Source: Pomphorhynchus laevis
Lineage: Eukaryota > Acanthocephala > Palaeacanthocephala > Echinorhynchida > Pomphorhynchidae
Assembly (NCBI GenBank): GCA_012934845.2
Contig: WNNJ02002785.1
Coordinates: 124,001-188,000, forward strand
Length of the DNA: 64,000 bases
Reading direction: 5' to 3'
Within the stretch, counting starts at the first letter, position 1; each line of letters starts with the position of its first letter. Below, piece by piece: positions 12,131-24,300 of the stretch. The translations under genes were made by a program, and so were the position numbers. The notes beneath the pieces are model-generated. The model was given only the letters and a program-made list of their open reading frames with translations. It ran no database searches and was not told the origin of the DNA.

Positions 12131-13739
12131 AGATGAGTAGAATCGGGAAAAGAAACGGATTTACCAAGCAACAATAGATGAAATAATCCATAGCGATAAC
12201 AGAGGCATGATAACTGAGTTGATTGATTAGTGATATCAAATGCTATGTATATAGGGATGCTTTTCAAAATAAGACAAATTATGGCGGTTTACAGGAGGAT
12301 AAAATGCTACTGCAAATATAAGAACTATATAGTGGGGTTAGAAAATTAATAATAATTTGTCGGAGTAACTTTAGAAACTGTGCAGGTAAGGAATAAATTT
12401 GGGAGTAAGAATCTTTCAGTTGTCAAAGAGAGGATGATAATTTGTTCCCGGATATCGACATAAGATGAAATAATTCGGGGATTGATCGAAGGCTGGAGTT
12501 AAACGAACATAGTGCATTCTGACTTTTAGTGAAGATAGTAAAAGAAATCATTTGAGACAAGTTTACATCAAGTTTCTTTCAGTTAAGTGAACAAGGCTAT
12601 AATTAAGTATTTTCTAAATGTCTTTAGGGCTTCGATGTTGAAGGTAGTCAACGTGAGTATTATTAGAGCGAAGAGATTGGCATGTTTTTAGATGTCGACC
12701 ATAAATACGACGAAAATGATTAAAGTAACGCTTGGACAAGCTACAATATATATATCGAATAATGTATCGTGATATGAACGTTTACCAACGTAAGAGAGTC
12801 GATAAATAATATGAATCAAAATAGATGTCAATTTTGTATTTATAAATGACATATACTGTATGTAGATAGTTGAGTGCACACAGTAACTTAAAAATGAACA
12901 GAAAATAGCAGAAGATCATCAGATTTTTATATTTTCCATGAGCGTGAACATATGGTGACATTCTACACTAATCTAATAGTAAGACTAAGATAGATATAAA
13001 AACTATAGTGATTTGAATAACCACGATTTTAAATAGAAATGGTGTGAGATGGGACGGAGTAATAGTGAAAGTTCATGAATTCTAAAATTCCACCAACAAA
13101 ATGAGTATATTTTGAAGGTTATAAGAGAATAATTATAGTCGTTAAAAGCGTGAGTTTGATCGTGTCAGAATGATAATGACAGTCTAAACATATGTTAATA
13201 TCACCGTAAAATAGTTGGAAGATAGGAATGTAAAATATGAGAGAGTAAATCCAAGAATTTGACAAAAGGATTCGAACGGATAGCAGAAATCTTGACGATA
13301 TATGATAGCAAGGCTGATTTTGGACTATCTAACCGAAATCTGACATATAAGTTCAAAAGTGTTTGGCGTAAATGGGGTGATCAGAGTTTAAGAAAGATTG
13401 GGGGGGCTAGCCACTGCCATTTGACAACTATGATTCATCTGCCTATATACAATAACGTAGTTTGCCAACGACAAGGTAGCGTAAAGACCAAAAATTTCTG
13501 ACTTAGAGATCATTGATGCCACAATGCTAGGATTCAGTGAAACATAATAGATTGAGCGAGTACTCGTGGCAGATATTGATAACTAGGTCACATTTTCTAG
13601 TAATAGAGTTCGTATTAAGAAGTCATAAGCAAAATATTGATTAATTAATTGTATTATTATCTATAGAAGAGTTTGAGAGGAGAGCGTCTGCCATCGAATT
13701 TTTGGAGAAATCTGAACTACGCAAAAATTTTCCCAAGTT
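12131..13739. other. No gene recognised; ancient repeat-like sequence
   Basis: The stretch has no convincing exon. Composition resembles the retrotransposon remnants to its left up to about 13500. The short frame at 13259-13501 has no recognisable motif. Confidence 0.4.
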
Positions 13740-13905
13740 GTTAGCTAACTTCTGTCAGCATTTTCAGAAAATTACTGAAGATGCTTACAGAAGTTGGCGA
13801 TATATCAAAAATAATTTCTTATTTTCTTTGATTCAGCTCCAATAATTATTTATCAATAATTGATCAGTATCAACTATTTAAAATTCTTCATCATCTTAAA
13901 GTTTA
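13740..13905. repeat. Inverted-repeat element with hammerhead-like centre
   Basis: The centre folds: AACTTCTGTCAGCATTTTCAG (13747-13767) faces CTGAAGATGCTTACAGAAGTT (13775-13795) across AAAATTA. The right arm continues through GGCGATATATCAAAAATAAT and GATTCAGCTCCAATAATTA to a GATCAGTATCAAC end, mirroring the half element at 7856-7985. The left arm beyond 13745 is replaced by other sequence. The plus strand has CTGAAGATGC, then a stem partner, then GATATATC where the better copies have GAAATATC. Confidence 0.6.
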
Positions 13906-15290
13906 CGTTTCTCAGTACGTGAAACAGCAAGTTTGGCGATGTCAGTCTGAGACGGGTGTGTAAATGATTTGAAAACGTTCTGATACGATAGATTATGTTT
14001 GATCTTTGAAGAAAACTTTCAATAAAGGATGTAGAATTGTTGCTATAAGGAGATTTATTTAGGCGAGGGGTGAAAATATGTCAAATTATCATTAAAAAGT
14101 AGACGTTTGCCAGTTAGAAGTAGTAATTTTGGTGAAGAATGAGAGAAATAGTGTGTAGAAATTTGAAATACACTATTAATAGGTGGATGTTGAACTGTTG
14201 AGCTTGAGTCGTCTTCTTTAGTTAATATATGAATACAAACCTGTATGTTTACGTGATCTTTATCATTAATGATATTCTTCTTATCAACATAATTTTTGTA
14301 ATTGAATGCAAGTTTATACTCATCATTATTGATGCCAAGGCTGCAACATCACCTTTGTAATCTATATTACTTTGATTATTATCTATTGACTCTAATGTGG
14401 GTCATATCATATTTTGTTAGATAGAAACTCACTATCGTTTTGTTCTTTAAATTCGAAAAACGATCAGTCCGCTTGATGAACCAAACTTTACTTATCAGAA
14501 AGAACCAAACTTTACTTATCAGAAATTTCAACGTTTTTACGTTTTTCCTTACATATTGAAGTTCACATGTGCATTGTATTATATTACACCTCTTTTATTG
14601 CAGTTACAATTAAGAAACACACTTTATTGAGAACTAATTGAAAACCACACTTTACTGGAAAGAAACCGTAATAAAACGGCACTAGTGTAATTTTATAAAG
14701 CTATCAATTATTTGACTGACATGAGTTCAAAGTTTGCCTTCTGGGCTAAAACATCTAACTTCATGATGATCATATCATAGATCCTTAACAGGATTAACGT
14801 GCTGAGTTTTTACAGCTGATGAGTGATGTTGAAACTTGTACGATCGCTTTGTGAATTTGTTCGTCATACGTGGTATTGTGTTCTTTTAATCCATATAAGT
14901 ATAAATCGATGTGAATCTGCTTACTTTAATGTGGGAGATTGTTTGTTCAAATTGATCGTTTATAATCGTTTTCAGCGTCCACAGTATTAGATTGTGGTCA
15001 GAGTTTGACTTTTTTAAGGTAATCACGTAATAATTGAACGATGAATAGAGTCAATCAGCTGTAGTTGAAATTATCGGTGTATACTGAAATCAGTTAATTT
15101 TATTCAGATTGCTTAGTAATTAGTTTTGAACTCTTAAAGAACACTAGTTATTGATATCGACATGTTTATATTTAAATTTTTATACTTTGCCGTATCTGTT
15201 ATGTAATTGTGGTTAAGCTGTAAATATTTTGAAGTTGATAAGTCAAAATTGATAAGTCATGTTATTTTTTTAATGAATACGATTTTTATC
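13906..15290. other. Intergenic, no gene recognised
   Basis: AT-rich sequence without a supported exon. A direct duplication of GAACCAAACTTTACTTATCA lies at about 14479-14525. Nothing else stands out on either strand. Confidence 0.5.
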
Positions 15291-15319
15291 AGCGTCTCCG
15301 TATTAAAAATTAATTATTT

Positions 15320-16480
15320 TATTCCTAAGAAAAAATCTTGCTCATGCCCTATAGATCTGCGACCCATTTCGATTCAAAATGTCCTCGTGTCGATTTACGA
15401 AAAAGCGCTTGCGCGTAAAATCCGCGACCTTTTGATTAGGCGTAATTTGATCCCTCCTGGTTTTCATGGGTTCGTCAAAGGTCGCTCGGTCCATTCAGCA
15501 GTCGGTGAGGTGAAGCAGTTTTGTCGGGATAATAGCCATCGTCTTGTAGTCGCTGTTTTCCTTGACTTTTTGCTGCATTTGACCGCATTTTCATTCCCTT
15601 TGTGATCTCTTCTCTCAGGTCCTTTGGGTTGCCTGCGCGAATAGTGAACAGGGTGGATATTCTGATGTACATCAAGCGATTTTATTATGAAGACGACCCT
15701 GATGCGCGTCAGTTCTACCCTATTACGGGTTTGCCTCAAGGTTCACCACTTTCTCCAATCTTGTATCTTGCTGCCTCCATTTATCTATTCAAAATATTTA
15801 AACGTGAACAATGTCTTGTGGTGTTCGCTGATGACACCACAGCCCCTGTTTACTGGACACAGATGCAAAGACGTAGTTTCTGACATCAGCCGTTTCTTTT
15901 AAAGATTAAAAGACCAGTTACCCATATCCAATCTTATTTTAAACTCCGCAAAATCGCAGGCGGTTGTCTTTCATGGCACCCCTGCAACAAAGCAAAAACT
16001 TAAGAGATTAGCACTCTCTGCGCTCTCCTCCATATTTGCCTCTGAACCACTCCCTGTCTTCACGAGTCTAGTAAAATACCTGGGGTTCACAGTTACGGTG
16101 AACTGGTCTGCGAAAGCTGACCTGGATAGACTCAAACGTATCCTGAAGAAAGCTAGGTGAGCTCTGAAACGGGCCCAACATATGTCGTTGATAAGGAAAA
16201 CCCAGGTGGGCCTCTGGGGCACCTGGGCTATCTCGGATTAGTCTTCTTCTCTAAAGGACGTCCCCCAGAGCAAAGGCTAAGGTTTCTTAAGCTCCTCGTC
16301 TCTCGTTTACCCAGCATAGTCCGCGCCGATTGGATTCTTCGGGGGGGGGTGAAAGACCCCGGGTGGTTCAGTCGGAAAGCGGCGTGTTATATCGGTGGGG
16401 GAAGGGCTCAGATCCCCATGGATTTAAGGCCTTGAAGCATGAAGAGCTGGATTTACGTAAACGATTAAACAAATTCAACA
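15320..16480 (+). mobile_element. Non-LTR reverse transcriptase of a second family
   Basis: The plus strand encodes an RT starting DLRPISIQNVLVSIYEKALA, then NLIPPGFHGFVKGRSVHSA, a degraded domain A (VVAVFLDF), ITGLPQGSPLSPILYLAAS, and the catalytic box VVFADDT at about 15818-15840. The thumb and a C-terminal tail follow to about 16435 (GRPPEQRLRFLKLLVSRLP and a conserved-looking VRADWILRGG). Codon use is much less AT-rich than the surroundings, so the insertion is probably younger than the copies at 8990-12130. Frameshifts near 15600, 15885 and 16150 and stops in the thumb make it defective. The box FADD and the RPISIQNV start separate it from the YADD family. Confidence 0.8.
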
Positions 16481-16589
16481 GCAACACAACACTAATGAAT
16501 GCTTCTTTTGTCATTTAATTATACTTTAGTTTTTTGATATCAGGGCGTCAGCACCACGAAATAAATTCAACAGTGAAATTGTCGCAAAT

Positions 16590-16627
16590 GACAAAGTCAC
16601 CGTTTCGAGCTAGTTGGCTCTCATCAG
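16590..16627 (-). ncRNA. Hammerhead ribozyme core, left arm of palindrome
   Basis: This is the mirror image of the core at 16759-16796. On the minus strand CTGATGA lies at 16627-16621, stem II at 16620-16617 with 16610-16607, GAAA at 16606-16603 and GTC ends at 16590. Both arms keep every core base, so the palindrome is recent or the core is under constraint. Confidence 0.6.
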
Positions 16628-16758
16628 TAGCTTGTACTCCCCACAACTGGATTAAAGTTGGGAGAAAAGCTATACGGTGATTTGAAACAACAAAGGCTCC
16701 TTGTTCCCTTGCGTAGCTTTTCTCTCAACTTCAATCCAGTTGTGGGGAGTACAAGCTA

Positions 16759-16796
16759 CTGATGAGAGCCAACTAGCTCGAAACGGTGACTTTGTC
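16759..16796 (+). ncRNA. Hammerhead ribozyme core, right arm of palindrome
   Basis: CTGATGA (16759-16765) is followed by a four-pair stem II, GAGC (16766-16769) with GCTC (16776-16779), and directly by GAAA (16780-16783). A short stem III then closes as A16783-C16784 with G16794-T16795, and C16796 is in the place of the nucleotide before the cleavage site, giving GTC. This is the full conserved set in the right order. Stem I is not evident: CAAGCTA before the core does not pair with ATTTGCG after it. The core is therefore either inactive or uses a distant strand. Confidence 0.6.
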
Positions 16797-16860
16797 ATTT
16801 GCGACAATTTCACTGTTGAATTTATTTCGTGGTGCTGACACCCTGATATCAAATGGTTCC

Positions 16861-19504
16861 ACGAACAATAGTAGTTCCATTTGAGGAAATTTACTGTCAT
16901 TTTGTATTTAAGAAAATCTTATTATTATTAAAAATTAATTCTTGACCGGGATGATGACACTGTCCTGCATAAAAAGCAATATATTCATTAGACCACGAAT
17001 TTTACGCTTAAAGAATTTGACATAGTGGAAGTGATACATTTTGTTCATAAGTAGTTTATCTTTAATTTTGGGATTGATATTTATAATTTTGAATTATCGT
17101 TAATAGTGTGTTCTAAATATAAAGCCATTGGATGCTAAGATATAAATGGCATGTATTTAAGTTCAATATTGTGATCGACAAGATTATGTATCATGATGTT
17201 CTAATGTTCTGGCTACATTTTTTAGAATTATATGTTTGCTAGTTTAAATTAATTTTAAGAAACTAAATATTCAAGTTATTCTTGTAGACGAGTTCGGATT
17301 AATTGTTAAGGTTTTGTAGCCATTTTTTGCTGCTTATATTTGTAAGGTATTAATAATAAAGTAGGTGATTACCTTTGTTTTAATGTGAAATAAAATATAG
17401 TTCTTTTAGTTCAGATATTTGACTTTTACAATCTCTGATTGTGATGAGCTTTGGCTACAATATCTAACTTTTATATTTCAGTAGAAAATCTCATTGAATT
17501 ATCATTAAAGTTTCGTATGTATTCAGGATACTTTGATGTCCCGACACTTTCATGTTCGACATTTTTACAGAACTAAATATAAGGGCATCTCGATTGTTTG
17601 ATGAATACGCAAAAATCAAAAAATGCAAATAATCCTTCATACATTAACAATCTATCATCATCGTAAATTAGACTGTAACATGTGTTTTTGGTTATAAAGG
17701 AGCTTATGCGAATTTTTAAAATCATTTCGTTAAAATGTAAGTAGCATTTGATGTTTGTATTTACAGCGAAGTTGTAATAAAGTTGTCACAGGAATCTGCA
17801 AAATAGACAAAATGACTATTTGGGTATAAAGTAGCGATCTATTAACATAATTTAAAAAAACAGTGATTAGAGCAAGAGCAAAAACATTGCCCACTTAGAA
17901 CAATCTGGCTTTAGTGATTTTCATTGCTAATAAATGTTCAACATAAATTGAGGTTTTGAAAATAATTGTTGCAGCAGGCAAGAAAACATCTATTTAAGCT
18001 TTACAAATTATTATAAATGTGAAATTTTATAAAACGATTTATTCATTAGTTGGCCCTTTCTATGAGAAAAACAATAGTTTTATTTTGAAATAAAAATGTT
18101 TATGCGAATCAATTATTGGGCGAAATTGTAAGAAAGGTTTGCTCACCCGTCAGGTAATAGACAAAAAGCAGACACAAGATGATCGAGTTTTATTTAAAAC
18201 GATTTATAGTCATAAAAACATCATTGTTTATTTCTATTTATTCCTTACCTTTCAGTATTTGCCAAAATCGCACGATTTTGTATCAATGTACATTGTTTTG
18301 CCCTTTCCCGGTAATTTTACCTTACTTTACTAATAAAAACACGGTCAATGGGTTAAAACGGCATCAAGAAATTGTTTAATTAAAAAATTATAATTAAAAA
18401 ATTATCTTTAGAAACTAATTCAAAAACTGCACGCGGTTTATATAATAGTTACGTATGACACGGTTTTTTTAAATTTCGACAATGATACATGAGATGAAGT
18501 TGGCTTTTGTAGAGTTACTAAATGTTAGTGTCTAAAACAGAGAATATGTTTGTATTATATCTTTTGAAATCTGACCAATGACCACTATTAGCCTCTTTTA
18601 ATGATGTAAAACATTAAAATGTCTCGGGTATTTAACTCTTATTTACCGACTAGCAAATAAAATAATACTGATATGTTTAAAGTCGCTAATCATGAATGTA
18701 GTTCATTATTTATGTGTGATCTTGGCTTGCGTCTAATTACAATTCATATAGAACATTTACCATTTCGAATCTGGAAGAATTAAAACAAATACACTCAATG
18801 AGAGTAAATAAATAATTGGTCGATAAATCAATTTATTTAATTTAGATAATCCTTATCGGGATTAAATATTTCATTTTTCCTCGTTTTTTCTATTTGCTAT
18901 AAGCAGATATTTCTGAAGTTTGTCAAATAACCATCAGTGTCGCAATTCATTCTTTTTATCAGATACACAAATGCCACTCTTGACAATTGTGTCGCAATTC
19001 ACTCTTCTATATAGTGAATATTAAGAGTTGTCGCTCTTAATATTTTTACTATATAACAAAGATCAATTTTTTTGATCAACTTATTGTCTATTCTATTTTG
19101 TTGTAATTTGCCTGGTGTGATTTTTGCATCATATAACTACAAAGAATTTTACAAACTATAAGTAAACCAAGGTAAATATAATATAATATTTACATTAAAT
19201 ATAATTTAATATAAAACATTCTTACCTTCCACATTACTGGTTTGTAGTTTGGAGCATTATAGCTTTGCTAAACTTAAATTTATATATTAACTTTTAATAA
19301 TATTCTAACCGGTATTAGTAAGCGTTGTCTAGACAATTTTGTTACATATGTGACGATTGCGTAAAAGAGCTAAATTTCGGTAAAACTATTTTTATCAACA
19401 TTGTAAGATTAAATCTAATTCTTGCAGCTGTTTTATAACAAATCAAAAAAATACACAATAGATAAATATTTAATGCGTATTTTAAGTATTTTAATATTTA
19501 TCTA
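16861..19504. other. Intergenic, no gene recognised
   Basis: AT-rich sequence with no supported exon. Around 18930-19060 a direct repeat of GTGTCGCAATTCA precedes a hairpin whose arms are AATATTAAGAG and CTCTTAATATT. These are minor. Confidence 0.5.
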
Positions 19505-21694
19505 AATTATATTAAAATACTTAAAGTAATTAAAGCACACTTTAAAAAATATTGCAAGGTAATCGAAATTAATACTGGTATAAAACACTATTTCAGTATT
19601 AATTCTACAAAAGAATTTTTAGAACAGACAAAAGGAATAAATTTTCAAAATATAAATACATACGATTTTAGTACGCTTTATACAAATCTAGATTTAGTAG
19701 ATATTAAAGAAGCGTTAGTAAAATTAATTAATCTTATATTCGGAAAAAGATATACATATATATGTTATAATAACTATAACGCATATCTAACAAAAATTAA
19801 ACCATCAAGTAAATATAAATATATGGATAAAATTGAATTAATAGAATCCTTAAATATGTTGATAAATCAAAATTATTTAAAAGTAGGGACATCTATATTT
19901 AGAAGAGTAAAAGGTGACGAAATGGAAGGTAATAGTAGCCCAATTATAGCTGTCTTATTTTTAAGCTTTATAGAATATGAATTTGTTCATAACTGTGTAA
20001 AAACTAAATGTTTAAATAATGTTCTAAATATATCAAAAGGTTGAATCAGATTATTAAAATATACCTATATTATATTGGAATCCAAAATTACATAAAAATC
20101 CAATAAAACCTAGGTTCATATGTAGTGCGTTTAAATGTACATTAAAACCACTTTCTGTTTATATGAATAAAATACTTAAAGTAATTAAAGCACACTTTAA
20201 AAAATATTGCAAGGTAATCGAAATTAATACTGGTATAAAACACTATTTCAGTATTAATTCTACAAAAGAATTTTTAGAACAGACAAAAGGAATAAATTTT
20301 CAAAATATAAATACATACGATTTTAGTACTCTTTATACAAATCTAGATTTAGTAGATAGTAGTATAATATATGATAAACAACTATATTATAATAATCCGG
20401 TTAAACGCGAACCAAGAAGTAATGGTGATAAAAGTAATAAGAAAAATAGAGTTAAAAATATTAAATAAGATATGTATATAAATGAACAATTAGAAATATT
20501 GAAACAACTTTTAAGAGATAAAAAGCTAAAAGATCTTTATGTTAATATAAGAAGTTTTCTAAAGATATCATATGTTCAATAAATCAAAAATTAATTAACG
20601 ACTATGATAGGCTAAGTTGTATAATAAACAGTTATTGTAATACAAAATACTATAATCGTACAATAATTTTTGTAGTGCGTTAAAATGTACATTAAAACCA
20701 CTTTCTGTTTATATTAATAAAATACTTAAAGTAATTAAAGCACATTTTAAAAAATATTGCAAGGTAATCGAAATTAATACTGGTATAAAACACTATTTCA
20801 GTATTAATTCTACAAAAGAATTTTTAGAACAGACAAAAGGAATAAATTTTAAAAATATAAATACATACGATTTTAGTACTCTTCATACTAATCTAGATTT
20901 AGTAGATATTAAAGAAGCGTTAGTAAAATTAATTAATCTTATATTCGGAAAAAGATATACATATATATTTTAAAATAATTATAACGCCTATCTTACAAAA
21001 ATTAAACCATCAAGTAAATATAAATATATGGATAAAATTGAATAATTAGAATCCTTAAATATTTTGATAGATCAAAATTATTTAAAAGTAGGGACATCTA
21101 TATTTAGACAAGTAATCGGTGTTCCAATGGGTGGTAATAGTAGCCCAATTATAGCTGACTTGTTTTAAGCTTTATAGAATATGAATTTGTTCATAACTGT
21201 GTAAAAACTAAATCTAAACAATATAAATATATGAAATATATGTTTCGATACATTGATGATATATGTGTATTTAATTCTAATAATTTTTATTCAATTAGTG
21301 AGCACATTTATCCAGAAAGCCTTATTCTTAACAAAACCAATATTAATGATAAAGAAGGTATATATCTAGATATGAACATTAAATTAACATTAACTAAAAC
21401 TACTATTAATTTAAATCGTAAAGATGACATATTAAAATTTACAATAAACATATTTTTGCATGAGCATTTATGCATATCATATAATATAAAATATAATACA
21501 TTAAATAATGAAATTTTAAGAATTGTAACAATTTGTAACAATATTGGTTTTCTTCGTAATCATTTAAATAATTTAATAGATACAAATTTTAAACTAAGTT
21601 ACTATAAAATAATCATCAAGCAGAAAATAGTAAAATATAAAAATCAACACAATAATATAAGAAGTAAATTTAAAATCATTAGCGGAAAATTTTA
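19505..21694 (+). mobile_element. Cluster of AT-rich PLE-type RT copies, partly duplicated
   Basis: At least three overlapping plus-strand copies of one RT gene lie here. Copy A (19505-20040) and copy B (20041-20360) share IKHYFSINSTKEFLEQ and NTYDFSTLYTNLDLVD, the RT domain A region. Copy B keeps the upstream part PRFICSAFKCTLKPLSVYM. Copy C (20675-21694) has the fullest run: VIGVPMGGNSSPIIADLF, then MFRYIDDICVFNSNNFY with the catalytic YIDD, IYPESLILNKTNIND, and a thumb to a stop at 21693-21695. The GxPMGxNxxPxxADLF and YIDD motifs match PLE relatives such as the Naiad/Chlamys branch better than the classical GIY-YIG type; this placement is from memory. No GIY-YIG domain is seen. Codons are overwhelmingly A/T-ending. 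All copies are broken. Confidence 0.75.
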
Positions 21695-22480
21695 ATAGAT
21701 GATAATAAATAAAATACTTTGTATTAGAATAATATTCTATATAATCAAATTTAATCAGAGGAAATACGTCCTTAGCACGTATTTCGTGCCTACCATATAA
21801 TATAAAATATAATACATTAAATAATGAAATTTTAAGAATTGCAACAATATGTAATGATATTGGCTTTCTTCAAAATCATTTAAATAATTTAATATATACA
21901 TAATTCAAATATATACATCAAATATGAACATTAAATTAACAGTAATTAAACTACTAGTAATTCATATCTTAAAATAATTAAGAAATTATTTCTGCATATC
22001 ATATCATATGAAATAAAATACACAAAATAAAAAAATTTTAAGAATTGCCATAATAGGTAATGATGTTGACTTTATTTTAAATCATTCAAATAATTTAATA
22101 TATTCATATTTTAAAAATTAAAATCATATTTAAAAATTAAAATCATATGTTTGGAAATGATGACATATAATCTTAATTTAATACATGCTATGCTAATACA
22201 GGGTTATAAAATTTTTTTTAATATAAAGTTAGAATTTAAAATAAAAGTCAATTTTTATGAATTTCCTAATAAATAATAGACGATTTATCAGAATAAGGAC
22301 TAGAGATCATCATGGGGAACTGCTATGTTATCAGCTTTCGGCCATATTCATTTACCTAACATAGCAGCGGGGCCAAATACATGCTAATGGAATTTTTCCT
22401 CGGATGAAATTTGATTATTTGGTTTATCTTATTTTAATACCAAGTATATGATTTATTATCCATCCACAAAAATTTTTTGC
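21695..22480. repeat. PLE 3' cassettes: one truncated (+), one complete (-)
   Basis: Directly after the RT stop a cassette starts in plus orientation (TATTAGAATAA..., ATCAGAGGAAATACGTC) and is cut near 21788. Another RT 3' fragment follows (21790-21905), then more decayed pieces. A complete cassette in minus orientation lies at about 22235-22470, with the conserved blocks GGCCCC, CTGCTATG, GGCCGAAA and CATAGCAG in that order on the minus strand. The same block follows the RT at 52364-52878, which ties the cassette to this PLE family. Confidence 0.7.
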
Positions 22481-24300
22481 TTAAGAGTTAAAATTTATAT
22501 TTAATAATATTTTATTTATTGCGGTATTATTATTGTTATAATAGTTACTCTGTAAAAGACGTAGACGGCTTTAATTTATAATATTAATCGACAAGGATGT
22601 GTATCTTGAAATATACAACAATTTTCGGGAATAAATTCCCTTGATTATATCATTTTGCCTTTACAAGGAAGAAATTATAATTTGTCAAGGTATAATTTAG
22701 CTCACTTTTGGATAGCCTGGGGTGTATCGCGAAAAATTTTGATATTTGCAATAACCATCTATATCGATATCTATCACGGGGTCTCTTTTCATATAGCTCA
22801 ACCATAGACACCTCACTAAGAATGCGTTTTATGGCCATCCTCAGAATGCGTTCTAGAAATGTTGATGGATTCCTTTCAATATGAAGAAACATCATATTTA
22901 CTCTGGTATGTTCGATAATGAGCGAACTCCTAATCTTAACTTTAAGGTAACAGAGTAACACGAATATAAATTGACAATATATTATTTTCATGTAGATATT
23001 TGATACTGTATATATTTACCATATCACACTAACTACTTACCGCTTACTTTCTTACAATTTGTGTTGGTTTTAATAAAAGATAAACCAATACAATTTGTTT
23101 TGGCTCGATCGAAATAAAGACCAGCGCAAATTTTGTGTATATATAATTAAAATAATTTCATTGTATTATTTTAATTATTTAATTTTAATTATTCTCATTA
23201 AATATTTTTATTAAAATAATTTAATTAATCTTTAATAATATAACTCTAAAAGTTTTTGTTGACAAATGTTGAACTAATGCTTTAGAATAAACATTAAATA
23301 AATTCATTTTGATAATAATCTTGAGATTACAAATAAAAAGATTATTTTTTTGTAAATTCAAATTATATTTTGGTATAAGTTCTAATGTTGAAGGTATCAC
23401 TACTATATATTACAAATATTGCAACACTATAACATTTTATCACTATTCAACTTTGTAAAAATATAAAAATTACATTCTTGTAATTTTCGTAATGTTGATA
23501 ATTTCGTCTCTAATTTTTATTTTAAAGTGTTTTCTATAAAAATTAATTAAAATATTTAATTATTTTAAAACATATTATTTAATTATTATATTATTTAATT
23601 ATTTTAAAGTATTTAATGAAACAAATAATTCTCAGAAAAAATCATTTTTTATTAAAAATATTCATATATAATGTTAAAGTTGTGAATTCTATTAAACAAA
23701 AAGTTTTGCTGCTATTTTAAAAATTCACGGTCAATATTTTTATTATCTAACCGATAACATCTCCAGGATATTGTTATAATTCTACTTTATAAAAAGCAAG
23801 TTGTGCTATTTTTAGATGGATCAACTTGTGATGATAACTATTCAGTGAAGTATTAGGCATGAATGCTTTAATTGTACAATATCAACGATTGACTTTGCCC
23901 AATATGGATTTAACTAATTAAGTAGTCAAATCATCTATTATCTAAATTAAAACTATTTTATTCAAGGTTAATTCTAATTACCTACTCATCTAATAAAAAA
24001 TATATTAATGTGATGACATTATCGTGATATTAGTTATGACATCACCTTTCTGTAAAGTTTTCAATATTTGTTTTCAATAGAAAAGTGTCTTGTTGATCCG
24101 ATTCAAATACATCGACGCGAACGATTCACATAATTTTATGATGCTGGTGATGTGAAGATCATATCAAACATTAAAAATATCGTAAATCTGGTCGAATATC
24201 TACTGTGCTGTATGAGTAATTACTACTGGATCCTGCTAATCTTGATTTGACAAGTATTTTGTTATTTTAGCGGTTTGGGAATTGCCAACCATTCTTCGCT
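22481..24300. other. Intergenic, no gene recognised
   Basis: Very AT-rich. The minus-strand frame at 22650-22991 has no motif I recognise and no splice partners. Nothing else on either strand can be supported. Confidence 0.5.

Larger units (their letters stand above)
16536..16858. repeat. Near-perfect palindrome with TIR-like ends
   Basis: The left arm (about 16536-16675) and right arm (about 16712-16858) are reverse complements with only a few mismatches over about 140 bp. The spacer is about 35 bp. The outer ends are TTGATATCAGGGCGTCAGC and the complement of GCTGACACCCTGATATCAA. Each arm holds a hammerhead core (separate entries), so a transcript of either strand would contain one sense and one antisense copy. 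There is no open frame that uses both arms. It looks like two PLE terminal repeats in inverted order with almost nothing between them, or a foldback element built from such ends. Confidence 0.85.

Noticed and set aside
18139-18379. Short overlapping frames at 18139-18379
   Set aside because: Low-complexity, AT-driven, no motif, no splice context.
22650-22991. 113-codon minus-strand frame
   Set aside because: No recognisable domain and no splice partners; compatible with chance in a long AT-rich stretch.
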